This document shows positions 7,267 through 16,900 of a stretch of 21,976 nucleotides of DNA, in pieces. The notes beneath the pieces were generated by a model that was not told the origin of the DNA, did not search any database, and saw only the letters and a list, made by a program, of their open reading frames with translations. Location of the stretch: the NCBI GenBank assembly GCA_002403785.1, contig DHIM01000191.1, positions 12,291 to 34,266 of the forward strand. The letters are read 5' to 3'. Made by a program: the position numbers and the translations under genes. Within the stretch, counting starts at the first letter, position 1. Every line of letters begins with the position of its first letter. Origin of the DNA: Clostridium sp. UBA4746. GTDB lineage: Bacteria; Bacillota; Clostridia; Clostridiales; Clostridiaceae.

Positions 7267-8136
7267 CTATATAAATGATTTTATTAGCCTAACACCATCA
7301 TTACTTTTATCAGCAATTCCAATAAAATCATTATCATTATTATATATACTATACATACTATTAATTTCAAACTTACACGTAAGTGCTTTATCCTTTACTA
7401 CAACACCATTTAATAAGAATTTAACAAACCTATCTTCTATGATAATTTTAGTGTTATTTTGAAAGATTTTTTCTATAGGGATAATATATTTATTTATATT
7501 TTCCTCATTTAATTCATTAACATTTATAGCATCTTCAATATGAAATTCTCCCGTAGCAGTTCTTTTTAAATTCCACATCATACCACCACATTTTAACTTT
7601 GATCCGATATCATAACACAGACTTCTAATATATGTACCCTTAGAGCATTTCACTCTAAACTTTACATATGGCGACTTGATGTCCATAATATCTATGTCAT
7701 AAATCACTATAGGTCTTGCTTCTCTTTCTATTTCTATACCAGCTCTTGCTAATTCATAAAGCTTTTTTCCATTAACTTTTAAAGCAGAGTACATTGGAGG
7801 AATTTGTTTTATCTCTCCTAAAAACGAATTAATAACTTTCGTAATTTCTTCATCGCTTAAATTTACTTCGTTTTCTTTTATAATCTTTCCTTCTCTATCA
7901 TAAGTATCTGTAGTAACACCCAGTTTTAATTCAGCTTCATAAATTTTAAAGTCACTCATTATATAGTCAATAGCCTTTGTTGCTTTTCCGATACAAACAG
8001 GTAAAACCCCGCTAGCCTCCGGATCTAGAGTGCCAGCGTGGCCTACTTTTTTTACATTGCTGATTTTTCTTATTTTACGTACTACATCAAAAGAAGTAAT
8101 CCCTGTAGGTTTAAATACATTTAATATACCATTCAT
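7267..8136 (-). CDS. truB: tRNA pseudouridine(55) synthase
   Basis: TruB converts U55 of the T-loop of elongator tRNAs to pseudouridine. The 289-residue protein has the family motif GHAGTLDPEASGVLP, with the catalytic aspartate at residue 38. A YSALKVNGKKLYELAR segment and KGTYIRSL follow, as does a short C-terminal region in the position of the PUA-like domain. Its ATG overlaps the nrnA stop codon by four bases (ATGA), so translation is probably coupled to nrnA. Position between nrnA and ribF is typical of clostridial nusA-infB operons. Confidence 0.96.
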   Translation of the reverse strand: MNGILNVFKPTGITSFDVVRKIRKISNVKKVGHAGTLDPEASGVLPVCIGKATKAIDYIMSDFKIYEAELKLGVTTDTYDREGKIIKENEVNLSDEEITKVINSFLGEIKQIPPMYSALKVNGKKLYELARAGIEIEREARPIVIYDIDIMDIKSPYVKFRVKCSKGTYIRSLCYDIGSKLKCGGMMWNLKRTATGEFHIEDAINVNELNEENINKYIIPIEKIFQNNTKIIIEDRFVKFLLNGVVVKDKALTCKFEINSMYSIYNNDNDFIGIADKSNDGVRLIKSFI

Positions 8137-9095
8137 TTAATCAACTCTTTTTCTAAAATTTGAATTAATTTAAGTTTAGTATCATCAAAATTTGCTTCTG
8201 TAAAAAAACCAGAAGCTCTAATATGACCCCCACCCTTAAAATTTTCTGCAATTTTGCTAACGTCTACAAAAGATTTAGATCTTAAACTTACTTTAACACC
8301 ATCTTCAGCTTCTTTTATAAGAATTGCAACCTCAACAGTATCTATTGAAGTACCAAAATTAATAACATCCGATGTATCTGAGGATACTGAATCATATTTT
8401 TCTAATAGTTCTTTAGATAAATACATAATACATACTTTACCATCAAGCTCTACAGTGATATTACTAATAATTTCTCCACAAAATTTTATTTCATCTGATT
8501 TTTTATTTTCAAAAATCATTCTATGAATTTCACTAAAATCAATACCTGTATCTAGTAACTTACCTGCTATGCTATGAGTCACTGCTGTGGTATTAGAATG
8601 TCTAAAGCAACCCGTATCTGTAAGTATAGACGTGTACAAACATGTACTTATTTCTTGATCTATTTCTACATCAAGAAGTTTAAGCACCTTATACACAATT
8701 TCTCCAACTGCAGAAGCTTTTGTATCAATAAAATTTAAATCTCCATACAAATCATTAGATAAATGATGATCTATATTAATTAATTCAAACTTCTTATTTT
8801 CTATGCATAAATTGGCATTAATTCTTTCAAAATCACCACAATCTAGCACTATAACACATTCTGTATCCTTTATTAATTCACTTGTTTCGCCATTAACCTC
8901 ATTTGAATATGGTAAAAATGAAAAAGTTTGTAGCATATCTTCTTTTGATAATATATATACTTCCTTATTTAATTTTCTAAGTCCAATAAGTAAAGCTAAT
9001 GCGCTACCTAATGAGTCACCATCTGGTGAGGTATGAAAAGTTATAGCAATTTTTTTAAATATTCTTATTTTGTTAATAATCTCATTAATTGTCAT
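8133..9095 (-). CDS. nrnA: Bifunctional oligoribonuclease / pAp phosphatase, DHH-DHHA1 family
   Basis: NrnA degrades RNA fragments of a few nucleotides to monomers and dephosphorylates 3',5'-pAp; it replaces Orn in many Firmicutes. With a 320-residue reading, the DHH domain shows HTSPDGDSLG (His21, Asp25, Asp27), an aspartate in VLDCGD (Asp85) and the DHH triplet (109-111), all manganese ligands. The DHHA1 domain carries GGGH (288-291), which binds substrate. The frame extends to an ATG at 9125, but that adds a lysine-rich stretch inside rbfA. The ATG at 9095 gives the usual N-terminus and overlaps the rbfA stop by 11 bases. Neither start has a good ribosome binding site, so translation is probably coupled to rbfA. 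The start is moderately sure, the function strongly so. Confidence 0.92.
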   Translation of the reverse strand: MTINEIINKIRIFKKIAITFHTSPDGDSLGSALALLIGLRKLNKEVYILSKEDMLQTFSFLPYSNEVNGETSELIKDTECVIVLDCGDFERINANLCIENKKFELINIDHHLSNDLYGDLNFIDTKASAVGEIVYKVLKLLDVEIDQEISTCLYTSILTDTGCFRHSNTTAVTHSIAGKLLDTGIDFSEIHRMIFENKKSDEIKFCGEIISNITVELDGKVCIMYLSKELLEKYDSVSSDTSDVINFGTSIDTVEVAILIKEAEDGVKVSLRSKSFVDVSKIAENFKGGGHIRASGFFTEANFDDTKLKLIQILEKELIK

Positions 9096-9477
9096 CGCTA
9101 TTTTCTTCAACTTTTTCTTCTTCATTTTTATCTTTTTCCTTTATCTGATGAAAAATGGATTCCAAATGCATTGCACGCTCAATAGTTTCATCAATCTCTA
9201 TTATAACCTGAGGAACGTGTCTTAGTTTAACATGAATTCCTATTTCTTTTCTAATAAGACCAGTTGAACTTTTAAGTGCTTGGATTGTTTCTTTCTTAGC
9301 AAGTTCATTCCCAAATACACTGACATAAATCTTTGTATAACTTAAGTCCTTTGTTGTATCTACCTTTGTTACACTTACCATAGCACTTAACCTTGGGTCT
9401 TTTATTTTGTTTTGAATTGTATTGCTTACATCTTTTTTAATTTCTTCATTTATTCTACCATTTCTATAACTAACCAT
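9085..9477 (-). CDS. rbfA: Ribosome-binding factor A
   Basis: RbfA is a small KH-fold factor that binds immature 30S subunits and helps 16S rRNA 5'-end maturation. The 130-residue reading starts MVSYRNGRINEEIKKDVSNT, close to the usual N-terminus, and includes KDPRL and the SYTKIYVSVFG strand. The acidic C-terminal tail (residues after about 112) is not part of the conserved fold. The longest frame starts with GTG at 9486, only two bases from AAGGAG (9489-9494). The ATG at 9477, eleven bases away, fits the family better. It lies 21 bases after infB, the standard place. Confidence 0.94.
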   Translation of the reverse strand: MVSYRNGRINEEIKKDVSNTIQNKIKDPRLSAMVSVTKVDTTKDLSYTKIYVSVFGNELAKKETIQALKSSTGLIRKEIGIHVKLRHVPQVIIEIDETIERAMHLESIFHQIKEKDKNEEEKVEENSDDN

Positions 9478-9498
9478 ACAATTCACTACTCCTTATAC

Positions 9499-11574
9499 TT
9501 AAATTAATTTTGGCTTTACTTCTTCCATTATAAATGCTTCAATAATGTCGCCTTCCTTAATATCATTGAATTTTTCAACACTTAATCCACATTCAAATCC
9601 AGCAGCAACCTCTTTTACATCATCTTTAAATCTTTTTAATGAAGCTAATACTGATTCAGTAATTACTATTCCATTTCTAAGCACACGAACGCTACTATTT
9701 CTTGTGATTTTACCGTTTAATACATAAGAACCTGCTATTGTTCCTACATTTGAAACTTTATATATTTGTCTTATTTCTACTCTACCCAATACAACTTCTT
9801 TATATACAGGATCAAGCATTCCAAGCATTGCAGCTTTTATATCGTCAAGAGCATCATAAATTATCCTATATGTTTTAATTTCTACGCCCTCGTTTTCTCC
9901 AATTGTTACAGCATTATTATCTGGTCTTACATTAAACCCTATAATTATTGCATTTGAAGCTGCCGCTAGAACAACATCTGTTTCTGTAATAGCTCCCACT
10001 CCGGAATGAATAACTCTTACCTTAACATTATCAGTGGATAATTTTTCCATTGATTGTCTTACAGCCTCTACAGATCCTTGAACATCAGCTTTAACAATTA
10101 CACCAAGTTCTTTAACAGATCCTTCTTGTATTTGACTATATAGATTTTCCATGGAAACTCTATTACTAGCTTGAAAATGTTCTTCTCTTAAATTTGTTTT
10201 TCTAGTTTCAGCCATGTTTCTTGCAGTTTTCTCGTCTTTAACTACATTAAATCTATCTCCAGCTGCTGGGACATCTGATAATCCAAGTATTTCAACTGGA
10301 ATTGACGGACCTGCAGTTTTTATTTTTTTACCCTTATCATCAAACATAGCTCTTATTCTGCCATAAGTTGAACCAACTATTATAGAATCGCCAGTATTTA
10401 ATGTACCATTTTGTACAAGTAAAGTAGCAAGTGGCCCTCTGCCTTTATCAAGTTTTGCTTCTATAACAGTTCCTTTAGCTTTCCTGCTAGCATTTGCTTT
10501 TAGCTCAAGCATTTCTGCTGTAATTACTATCATTTCAAGCAAAGTATCAATGCCTTCTTTAGTGTGAGCAGATACTGGAACGCAAATTGTGTCTCCACCC
10601 CAATCTTCTGCTACAAGACCATGTTCTGTTAATTCTTGCTTAACTTTATCAGGATTAGCTCCCGGTCTGTCAATCTTGTTAATAGCTACAATTATTGGTA
10701 CCTTAGCTGCTTTACAGTGATTTATTGCTTCTACAGTTTGTGGCATAATACCATCATCTGCGGCTACTACAAGTATAACTATATCTGTTATTTGAGCACC
10801 TCTTGCTCTCATTGCTGTAAATGCTTCATGTCCTGGTGTATCTAAGAATGTTACTTTTTCGCCATTAACATTAACAGTATATGCACCTATATGTTGTGTT
10901 ATTCCGCCTGCTTCTGTTTCTGTAACCTTAGATTTTCTAATGCAATCAAGTAATGATGTCTTGCCGTGATCAACGTGACCCATAACTGTAACAACAGCTG
11001 GTTTTTTATCTGTACCTATTTCGCCATCATCGTCTTCAATGTCTTCATCATCAGCGATTTTTCCTTCGTCTTCATCTTTAAGTACTGCAAGTGCACCATA
11101 TTTTTCTATTACTTTTTCAGCTGTAGCAAAATCAATTTCCTGATTCATTCCAGCCATAACACCTATAAAAATAAGTTGTTTTATTACTTCAACATAAGGT
11201 CTTTTTAAAGTATCAGCTAAATCCTTAACTGTAATAGTGCTTTCAATTACTACAACTTCGTCATCAATTGCTTCGACGGCATTGTTACCACTTCCTACTT
11301 CATCTCTGCCTTTTCTACCTCTTTTTCTAATAATAACTTTGTTAGCATCATCATTAGCTATGTTTTCATAATGTTCTACTGTTTCATTTTTACTTTCTTT
11401 AAGTCCTGAGTTTTCATCACTATAAAGTTCTTTTATTAACTCAGCATCCTCTTCTTCAATCACACTCATATGATTTTTGGCCTTTATACTAAACTCTTCA
11501 AATAGTACATTAATTAATTCTTTACTTGACACTTCTAACTCTTTCGCTAATTCATATATTCTGACTTTTGCCAA
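9499..11574 (-). CDS. infB: Translation initiation factor IF-2, TTG start
   Basis: IF-2 is the GTPase that brings fMet-tRNA to the 30S subunit and promotes subunit joining. The N-terminal IF2N helices (AKVRIYELAKELEV) are followed by an acidic linker and a second IF2N domain. The G domain comes next, with GHVDHGKT, DTPGHEAF and NKID all intact, then domains II-IV. The open frame begins at a GTG (11583), but that codon lies inside the ribosome binding site. Reading from TTG at 11574 gives the canonical Met-Ala-Lys start, with an SD match (GGGGGTGA, 11580-11587) at the right distance. The protein is 691 residues, close to the Bacillus length (716). The gene lies between ylxQ and rbfA in the nusA operon. 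Confidence 0.96.
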   Translation of the reverse strand: MAKVRIYELAKELEVSSKELINVLFEEFSIKAKNHMSVIEEEDAELIKELYSDENSGLKESKNETVEHYENIANDDANKVIIRKRGRKGRDEVGSGNNAVEAIDDEVVVIESTITVKDLADTLKRPYVEVIKQLIFIGVMAGMNQEIDFATAEKVIEKYGALAVLKDEDEGKIADDEDIEDDDGEIGTDKKPAVVTVMGHVDHGKTSLLDCIRKSKVTETEAGGITQHIGAYTVNVNGEKVTFLDTPGHEAFTAMRARGAQITDIVILVVAADDGIMPQTVEAINHCKAAKVPIIVAINKIDRPGANPDKVKQELTEHGLVAEDWGGDTICVPVSAHTKEGIDTLLEMIVITAEMLELKANASRKAKGTVIEAKLDKGRGPLATLLVQNGTLNTGDSIIVGSTYGRIRAMFDDKGKKIKTAGPSIPVEILGLSDVPAAGDRFNVVKDEKTARNMAETRKTNLREEHFQASNRVSMENLYSQIQEGSVKELGVIVKADVQGSVEAVRQSMEKLSTDNVKVRVIHSGVGAITETDVVLAAASNAIIIGFNVRPDNNAVTIGENEGVEIKTYRIIYDALDDIKAAMLGMLDPVYKEVVLGRVEIRQIYKVSNVGTIAGSYVLNGKITRNSSVRVLRNGIVITESVLASLKRFKDDVKEVAAGFECGLSVEKFNDIKEGDIIEAFIMEEVKPKLI

Positions 11575-11579
11575 ATCAT

Positions 11580-11587
11580 TCACCCCC
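11580..11587 (-). promoter_or_regulatory. infB: Ribosome binding site that sets the infB TTG start
   Basis: GGGGGTGA pairs over eight bases with the 16S rRNA 3' end, with one G-U pair. It ends five bases before the TTG at 11574, but overlaps the GTG at 11583, which it therefore cannot serve. Confidence 0.7.
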
Positions 11588-11597
11588 GAAATTTAAT

Positions 11598-11909
11598 TTA
11601 TTCATCATTTTCATTCCATAAGCTTAACAGCTTACTACTCATTCTTTTATCACTCACGCACAAAACGTTGATTTCTGCTCTTCCTAAACACTTTCCTAAA
11701 GTCTCATTGGATACCCCTTCTATAAGAGGTATAACGTTTCTACTACCTAATCTTTTAAATTTATCTTTAGTATTTGTAGCACTTTCTTCTGACAAAATTA
11801 TAAGGGTTCCTCGTCCATGTGATAGTGCGTCTTCACATTGATTATACCCTTCAATAAGTTTACCTGCTTTTTTAGTTAAACCCAAAAATCGAAAAAATTT
11901 ATCATTCAT
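11598..11909 (-). CDS. ylxQ: L7Ae/L30e/S12e-family ribosomal protein, YlxQ
   Basis: This 103-residue protein of the L7Ae/L30e/Gadd45 family binds RNA, typically kink-turns. The sequence FRFLGLTKKAGKLIEG near the start and the IILSEESATNTKDKF stretch are characteristic of the fold (RNA-contacting strand-helix region). The ATG overlaps the rnpM stop codon by eight bases and has only a weak ribosome binding site, so translation is likely coupled to rnpM. It always sits between ylxR and infB in Firmicutes. Its exact RNA target is not evident from sequence. Confidence 0.92.
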   Translation of the reverse strand: MNDKFFRFLGLTKKAGKLIEGYNQCEDALSHGRGTLIILSEESATNTKDKFKRLGSRNVIPLIEGVSNETLGKCLGRAEINVLCVSDKRMSSKLLSLWNENDE

Positions 11910-12186
11910 GATTTATCTCGTCCTCATAATTTATCTTATCCTTCAGTGTCCCATAAATTTCTTCACTTATTTTTCCGCCTAAATTTCTCTCTAATCTTTT
12001 TGTTTTAATAGATTTTTCAAAGCACTCTATATTTTTACAAATGTATGCACCTCTACCAGGCTTTTTCCCTGTTAGATCTATTGAAATTTCCCCTTCTTTA
12101 CTATGAACTATACGCAATAATTCTTTTTTGCATTTCATTTCCATGCACCCTGTACACATGCGCTGAGGTATTTTTTTAACTTTCAT
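11902..12186 (-). CDS. rnpM: YlxR family RNA-binding protein (RNase P modulator RnpM)
   Basis: This 94-residue YlxR-family protein has PQRMCTGCMEMKCKKELLRI at the start, the RGAYIC segment within PGRGAYIC, and a basic C-terminal helix (SIKTKRLERNLG), which together form the conserved RNA-binding face. In Bacillus the protein has been described as a modulator of RNase P activity and named RnpM. The two Cys-x2-Cys and later cysteines are common in the family. The start has GGTGA about seven bases upstream, overlapping the nusA stop. It lies ten bases after nusA and overlaps ylxQ by eight bases. Confidence 0.92.
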   Translation of the reverse strand: MKVKKIPQRMCTGCMEMKCKKELLRIVHSKEGEISIDLTGKKPGRGAYICKNIECFEKSIKTKRLERNLGGKISEEIYGTLKDKINYEDEINHE

Positions 12187-12196
12187 AAAGCATCAC

Positions 12197-13303
12197 CTAC
12201 TCCTGCGTAATGGTTTCAATTACTTTATTTTCAACTTCTTCACTTACATCCATGTTATATTGAGCTTGAGTTCTAGATTTAATATCAATTTTCCAACCTG
12301 TTAGTCTCGCTGCCAATCTAACATTTTGACCTTCTTTTCCAATAGCCAAAGATAACTGATTATCTTCTACTATAACCTTTGCAGATTTAGAAGATTCTTC
12401 AACTACTACATTTAATACCTTTGCAGGACTCAAAGCATTTGAAATATACTCCTCAGATTTCTTACTCCATTTAATAATATCAATTTTCTCGTTTCTTAAT
12501 TCATTAACTATGTTTTGAACTCTAGTACCTTTAGGTCCAACACAAGCTCCCATTGCATCAACGTTTTCATCATTTGAATATACTGCAATCTTGGTTCTCG
12601 ATCCCGCTTCTCTTGAAATACTTTTTATTTCAACAACTCCACCAAAAACTTCTGGCACCTCTAATTCAAATAAGCGTTTTACAAGACCTGGATGAGTTCT
12701 TGATACTCCTATTTGCGCACCTTTAGTAGTGTTTTTAACCTCGACAATATATAGTTTTAATTTTTCATTAAAATTATATTCTTCACCCGGCATTTGCTCA
12801 TTAGTTCCAAGCACAGCTTCAATTTTACCTAAATCTATAAATACATTACCTCTATCTTTTCTTATAACACTTCCTGTAATAATATCAAATTCCTTGCTTA
12901 TAAATTCATTGTATATTATATTTCTTTCAGCTTCTTTAATTCTTTGTATAACCACTTGTTTAGCAGATTGTGCAGCTATTCTTCCAAATTTCCTTGGAGT
13001 AACTTCAATATCAACAATGTCATCAATTTGATATTTAGGACTATATTCTTTAGCTTCTTCTAGTGATATTTCAGTAACATCCTCAACTACTTCTTCTACA
13101 ACTGTCTTTTGACCATAAACATGAATTTCACCTGTTTCTCTATTCATTGTTACTTTTACATTTTGGCTAGTATTAGATAGAGTAGCAAAGTTCTTTTTAT
13201 ATGCCGCAACTAATGCATCTTCAATAGTTTCAAAAAGTAAATCTTCGCTAATTCCCTTTTGGTCCACAATTTCTCTCAATGCTTCAATAAATTCCTGATT
13301 CAT
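12197..13303 (-). CDS. nusA: Transcription termination/antitermination factor NusA
   Basis: NusA binds RNA polymerase and nascent RNA, promotes pausing and intrinsic termination, and takes part in antitermination. The 368-residue protein has the N-terminal RNAP-binding domain (about 1-125), the S1 domain (about 130-200, from ITGSVIRKDRGNVFIDLG), and two KH domains, with GPKGTRVQNI in the first and IGKEGQNVRLAARLTGW in the second. It lacks the acidic repeats of proteobacterial NusA, as is normal for Firmicutes (371 residues in Bacillus). AAGGAGGA precedes the ATG and overlaps the rimP stop codon, so coupling is likely. The operon leader contains hairpins through which NusA could control its own synthesis. 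Confidence 0.97.
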   Translation of the reverse strand: MNQEFIEALREIVDQKGISEDLLFETIEDALVAAYKKNFATLSNTSQNVKVTMNRETGEIHVYGQKTVVEEVVEDVTEISLEEAKEYSPKYQIDDIVDIEVTPRKFGRIAAQSAKQVVIQRIKEAERNIIYNEFISKEFDIITGSVIRKDRGNVFIDLGKIEAVLGTNEQMPGEEYNFNEKLKLYIVEVKNTTKGAQIGVSRTHPGLVKRLFELEVPEVFGGVVEIKSISREAGSRTKIAVYSNDENVDAMGACVGPKGTRVQNIVNELRNEKIDIIKWSKKSEEYISNALSPAKVLNVVVEESSKSAKVIVEDNQLSLAIGKEGQNVRLAARLTGWKIDIKSRTQAQYNMDVSEEVENKVIETITQE

Positions 13304-13316
13304 TTTAACTTCCTCC

Positions 13317-13778
13317 TTACAGCACCGGTTTTAAACTCACAATGGAAATCTTTTCTTTTAGAATAGATATATCATTCCCATCATATTGAATTTCTATTTG
13401 TACATCACAAAATCCTAATAAATTGCCCTCAAGATTTTTCTTGCCCTCATATAGACTATTTAAATTAACTAGTACATTCTGGCCTATGTATTTTTTTAGA
13501 TGATTATCATCATATAAAATTCTCTCAATTCCTGGAGAAGATACTTCTAAACAGTAACTATCAGTTATTGGGTCTTCCACATCTAATATTTCACTTATTG
13601 CTCTACTTGTTTTTTCACAATCTTCTAAAGATATTCCATTAGAACTATCTATATAAATTCTCAGGAAATTTTCTCCTGCTTCTTTTACATACTCCAAATG
13701 ATATAATTCGCAATCATTTTTTTCTACTATTGGCTGAGTTATTTTCCTAAGCTTTTGTAACAAGGTATCATTTTTCAC
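13317..13778 (-). CDS. rimP: Ribosome maturation factor RimP, GTG start
   Basis: RimP binds the 30S subunit during assembly of the 3' domain. The 153-residue protein shows the family pattern: the N-terminal domain with CELYHLEYVKEAGENFLRIY, the helix GISLEDCEKTSRAISEILD, the SYCLEVSSPGIER motif, and a C-terminal SH3-like domain. The start codon is GTG at 13778, with AAGGAGGGTG just upstream. It is the first gene of the rimP-nusA-rnpM-ylxQ-infB-rbfA-nrnA-truB-ribF series and is preceded by a 150-base leader with strong hairpins. Confidence 0.95.
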   Translation of the reverse strand: MKNDTLLQKLRKITQPIVEKNDCELYHLEYVKEAGENFLRIYIDSSNGISLEDCEKTSRAISEILDVEDPITDSYCLEVSSPGIERILYDDNHLKKYIGQNVLVNLNSLYEGKKNLEGNLLGFCDVQIEIQYDGNDISILKEKISIVSLKPVL

Positions 13779-13837
13779 TTTAACACCCTCCTTTTATTAA
13801 TATTTTATACAATTATTAACATAATTAATCATAATAT

Positions 13838-13868
13838 TATAATTAAAACGCAACCAAGAGTTGCGTTT
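13838..13868 (-). terminator. Leader hairpin with weak T tract upstream of rimP, candidate attenuator
   Basis: A perfect nine-base-pair stem (AAACGCAAC at 13860-13868 with GTTGCGTTT at 13846-13854) has a five-base loop. The T tract is TTTT, then broken by A residues. It lies about 60-85 bases after the predicted transcription start. A suboptimal terminator inside the operon leader is what NusA-stimulated attenuation would need. Confidence 0.6.
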
Positions 13869-13877
13869 CAATAAATA

Positions 13878-13899
13878 GAGAGTAGGCGGGCCTACTCTC
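13878..13899 (-). promoter_or_regulatory. Strong hairpin in the rimP-nusA leader
   Basis: A perfect nine-base-pair stem (arms 13878-13886 and 13891-13899) encloses CCCG, with a possible tenth pair. No T-run follows, so it is not itself a good terminator. It lies between the promoter and the attenuator-like hairpin at 13846-13868. A smaller stem (TTACC with GGTAA, 13910-13922) precedes it. Confidence 0.6.
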
Positions 13900-13927
13900 A
13901 ACAATAAAATTACCAACGGTAACTAAT

Positions 13928-13963
13928 ATATATCATTCTATCATATAAAATTTGTTAATTCAA
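13928..13963 (-). promoter_or_regulatory. Sigma-A-type promoter of the rimP-nusA-infB operon
   Basis: TTGAAT (13958-13963) and TAGAAT (13935-13940) are 17 bases apart, with TG one base before the -10 box (extended -10). It begins 18 bases after the polC stop codon. The predicted start near 13928 gives a leader of about 150 bases before rimP. Confidence 0.75.
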
Positions 13964-13980
13964 GGGTTTCTTGCATTTCC

Positions 13981-16900
13981 TTAAAAAAATGACAGCTGAT
14001 TTGTCTCGGGAAGCTCCTTTAAACATCCGTGATTATCTAGTGCTTCAATAACTGTTTTAGAAACCTTGCAACGAATTCTTAAATCTTCTTTAGATATGAA
14101 CTCACCTTGCACTCTTAACAAAACTATGCTTTTAGCAGCATTTTCGCCTACACCTTCAAGGGCATTTAACGGAGGTCTTATTGAATTATCTTCAATTGTA
14201 AATTTAACGGCCTCAGACTTATAAAGATCTACATTTAATAATTTTATTCCTCTTTTATACATTTCAAAAGATAATTCGAGGGCTGTGAGAAGTCCTTTCT
14301 CTTTCATTCCAATATCTTTACCCATAGCCGTGAGCTCATCCATTTTCACTCTTATAGCCCCTTCTCCTTTTACAATCAGATTAGCATCAAAATCATCTGC
14401 TCTTATAGTAAAAAAAGTAGCATAGTATTCCTTTGGGAAATAAACCTTATAATATGCTATTCTAACTGCCATCATTACATATGCTACCGCATGGCCTTTA
14501 GGAAACATATACTTTATTTTTTTACATGAACCTATATACCAATCCGGCACATCATGTTCTCCCATTACCTTTTCATCATCTTCTGTCAGTCCCTTACCTT
14601 TCCTTACTTTCTCCATAATAGTAAAAGCAGTTTTGGGTAAAAGTCCTTTCTGTATTAAATAAACCATTATGTCATCTCTTGTAGAAATACAATCTTTAAG
14701 TGTTGTAAATCCTTCTTTAATATAATATTGTGCATTATTAATCCATACATCTGTACCATGCGATAGTCCAGAAATTCTAACCAAATCTGAAAAAGATTTA
14801 GGTTGCGTATCTAAAAGCATCTGTCTAACAAATTTTGTACCAAATTCCGGAACGCCGTAACTTCCTACTTCACAGCCCAATTCTTTAACAGTTAACCCTA
14901 ATGCCTCAGGTGATGTAAATAAACTTATAACCTTAGTATCCGATAGTGGAATAGTTATAGGGTCGAGTCCTGTTAAATCTTGAAGCATTTTAAGCATTGT
15001 AGGATCATCATGACCAAGTATATCAAGCTTTAATAATCTACCACTTATGGAATGGTAATCAAAATGTGTTGTAATAATATCTGAATTTGGGTCATCCGCT
15101 GGGTGTTGTACAGGACAAAAATTATATATTTCATTGTCACTTGGGACAACCATTATCCCACCTGGATGTTGACCTGAGGTTCTCTTAACACCAGTACACC
15201 CGAGTACTAGTCTTTCGATTTCAGCTTGGGGCACCCTAATGTCTTTTTCACCAAAATATTTTTTTACATATCCATAAGCAGTCTTTTCAGCAATAGTTCC
15301 AATTGTGCCTGCTTTAAAAGTATGTCCTTTTCCAAACAGCACCTCTGTATACCTATGTATATCTGCTTGATTTTCTCCTGAAAAATTCAGATCTATATCT
15401 GGTTCTTTATCACCTTCAAAACCTAAGAAAGTTTCAAACGGAATATCATGACCATCTTTTATATATAGTGCACCACAATTGGTGCACTCTTTATCAGGTA
15501 AATCAGCACCTGAACCAATAGAACCATCTAAAATGAATTCACTCTTTTTACAATCTGGGCATACATAATGAGGTGGAAGCCCATTTACTTCTGTTATATT
15601 AGACATATTAGCTGCAAAAGAAGATCCAACCGAACCTCTCGATCCTACTAAATAACCGTCAGCAAGTGATTTTGCTACTAATTTTTCTGCTATTAGGTAA
15701 AGTACAGCATATCCATTACCTATAATAGAGTTTAATTCCTTATCCAATCTCTTTTGAACAATCTCCGGTAAGTTTTCCCCGTATATAGAGTGAACTTTAT
15801 CTGAAGTCATCTTGCGAATATCATCTTCTGCACCTGGTATTTTAGGTGTATAAGTTCCATCTGGTATTGGTTTTATAACTTCTATCATTTCGGCAATTTT
15901 ACTTGGATTATAAATTACAACTTCTCTGCATTTTTTTTCTCCTAGGTATGAAAACTCTTTTAACATCTCATTAGTAGTTTTAAAATATAGTGGTGGTTGA
16001 TCATCTGCATCTGAAAAACCTTTACCTGCCATTAAGATTTTTCTAAAAACTTCATCAGAAGGTTCTAAAAAGTGTACATCTCCTGTAGCAACCACAGGCA
16101 AATTGTTCTTTTCTCCTAAAGCACATATTTTCCTATTAATATCCATTAATTCGCTATCATCTTTTACCGTGCCATTCTTAATCATAAATTTGTTATTTAA
16201 AAGAGGTTGTATTTCTAAATAATCATAGAATTCTGCGATTTTCCCAATGTCTTCTTCTGACTTTCCCTGAAGCACTTCCTTATATACTTGTCCAGCTTCG
16301 CAGGCTGATCCAACTATAAGACCCTCTCTATATTTCTCAATTAAAGTTTTAGGAAGCCTAGGTCTTCTATAAAAATATTCTAAATTCGAGATTGAAATAA
16401 GCTTATAAAGATTCTTAAGACCCACCAGATTCTTTACCAAAATAATCACATGATAAGTATTGGCCTTTTTTACATTGAAATCACCTAAAAATTCTTTGTT
16501 TAAAGTTTCTAAGTCTAATATGTTTTTTTCTTTAAGTAAGCCAAAACAATGTAGTAATATTTCAGCAGTAGCTTTAGCATCATCTACAGCTCTATGATGA
16601 TTTTCGAGTGAAATCCCCAAATGCTTCGCTATTACTTTTAGCTTAAATGTTTTAAGGTCTTTTAATAAATATTTTGCTAAAGGAATTGTATCCATAATTG
16701 CATTTTCAAACTTTAAATTTAATCTCTCTGAATTTTTCTTAATAAAGGATGCATCAAAGTCAGCATTATGGGCTACAACCACACTCTCTTTTACAAACCC
16801 TAAAAACTTAGGAAGTATTTCTCCGATAGATGCTGCATTTTCAACAGTATCATTTGTAATTCCAGTTAGTTCTATAATTTTATAAGGTATGTCTATTCCT

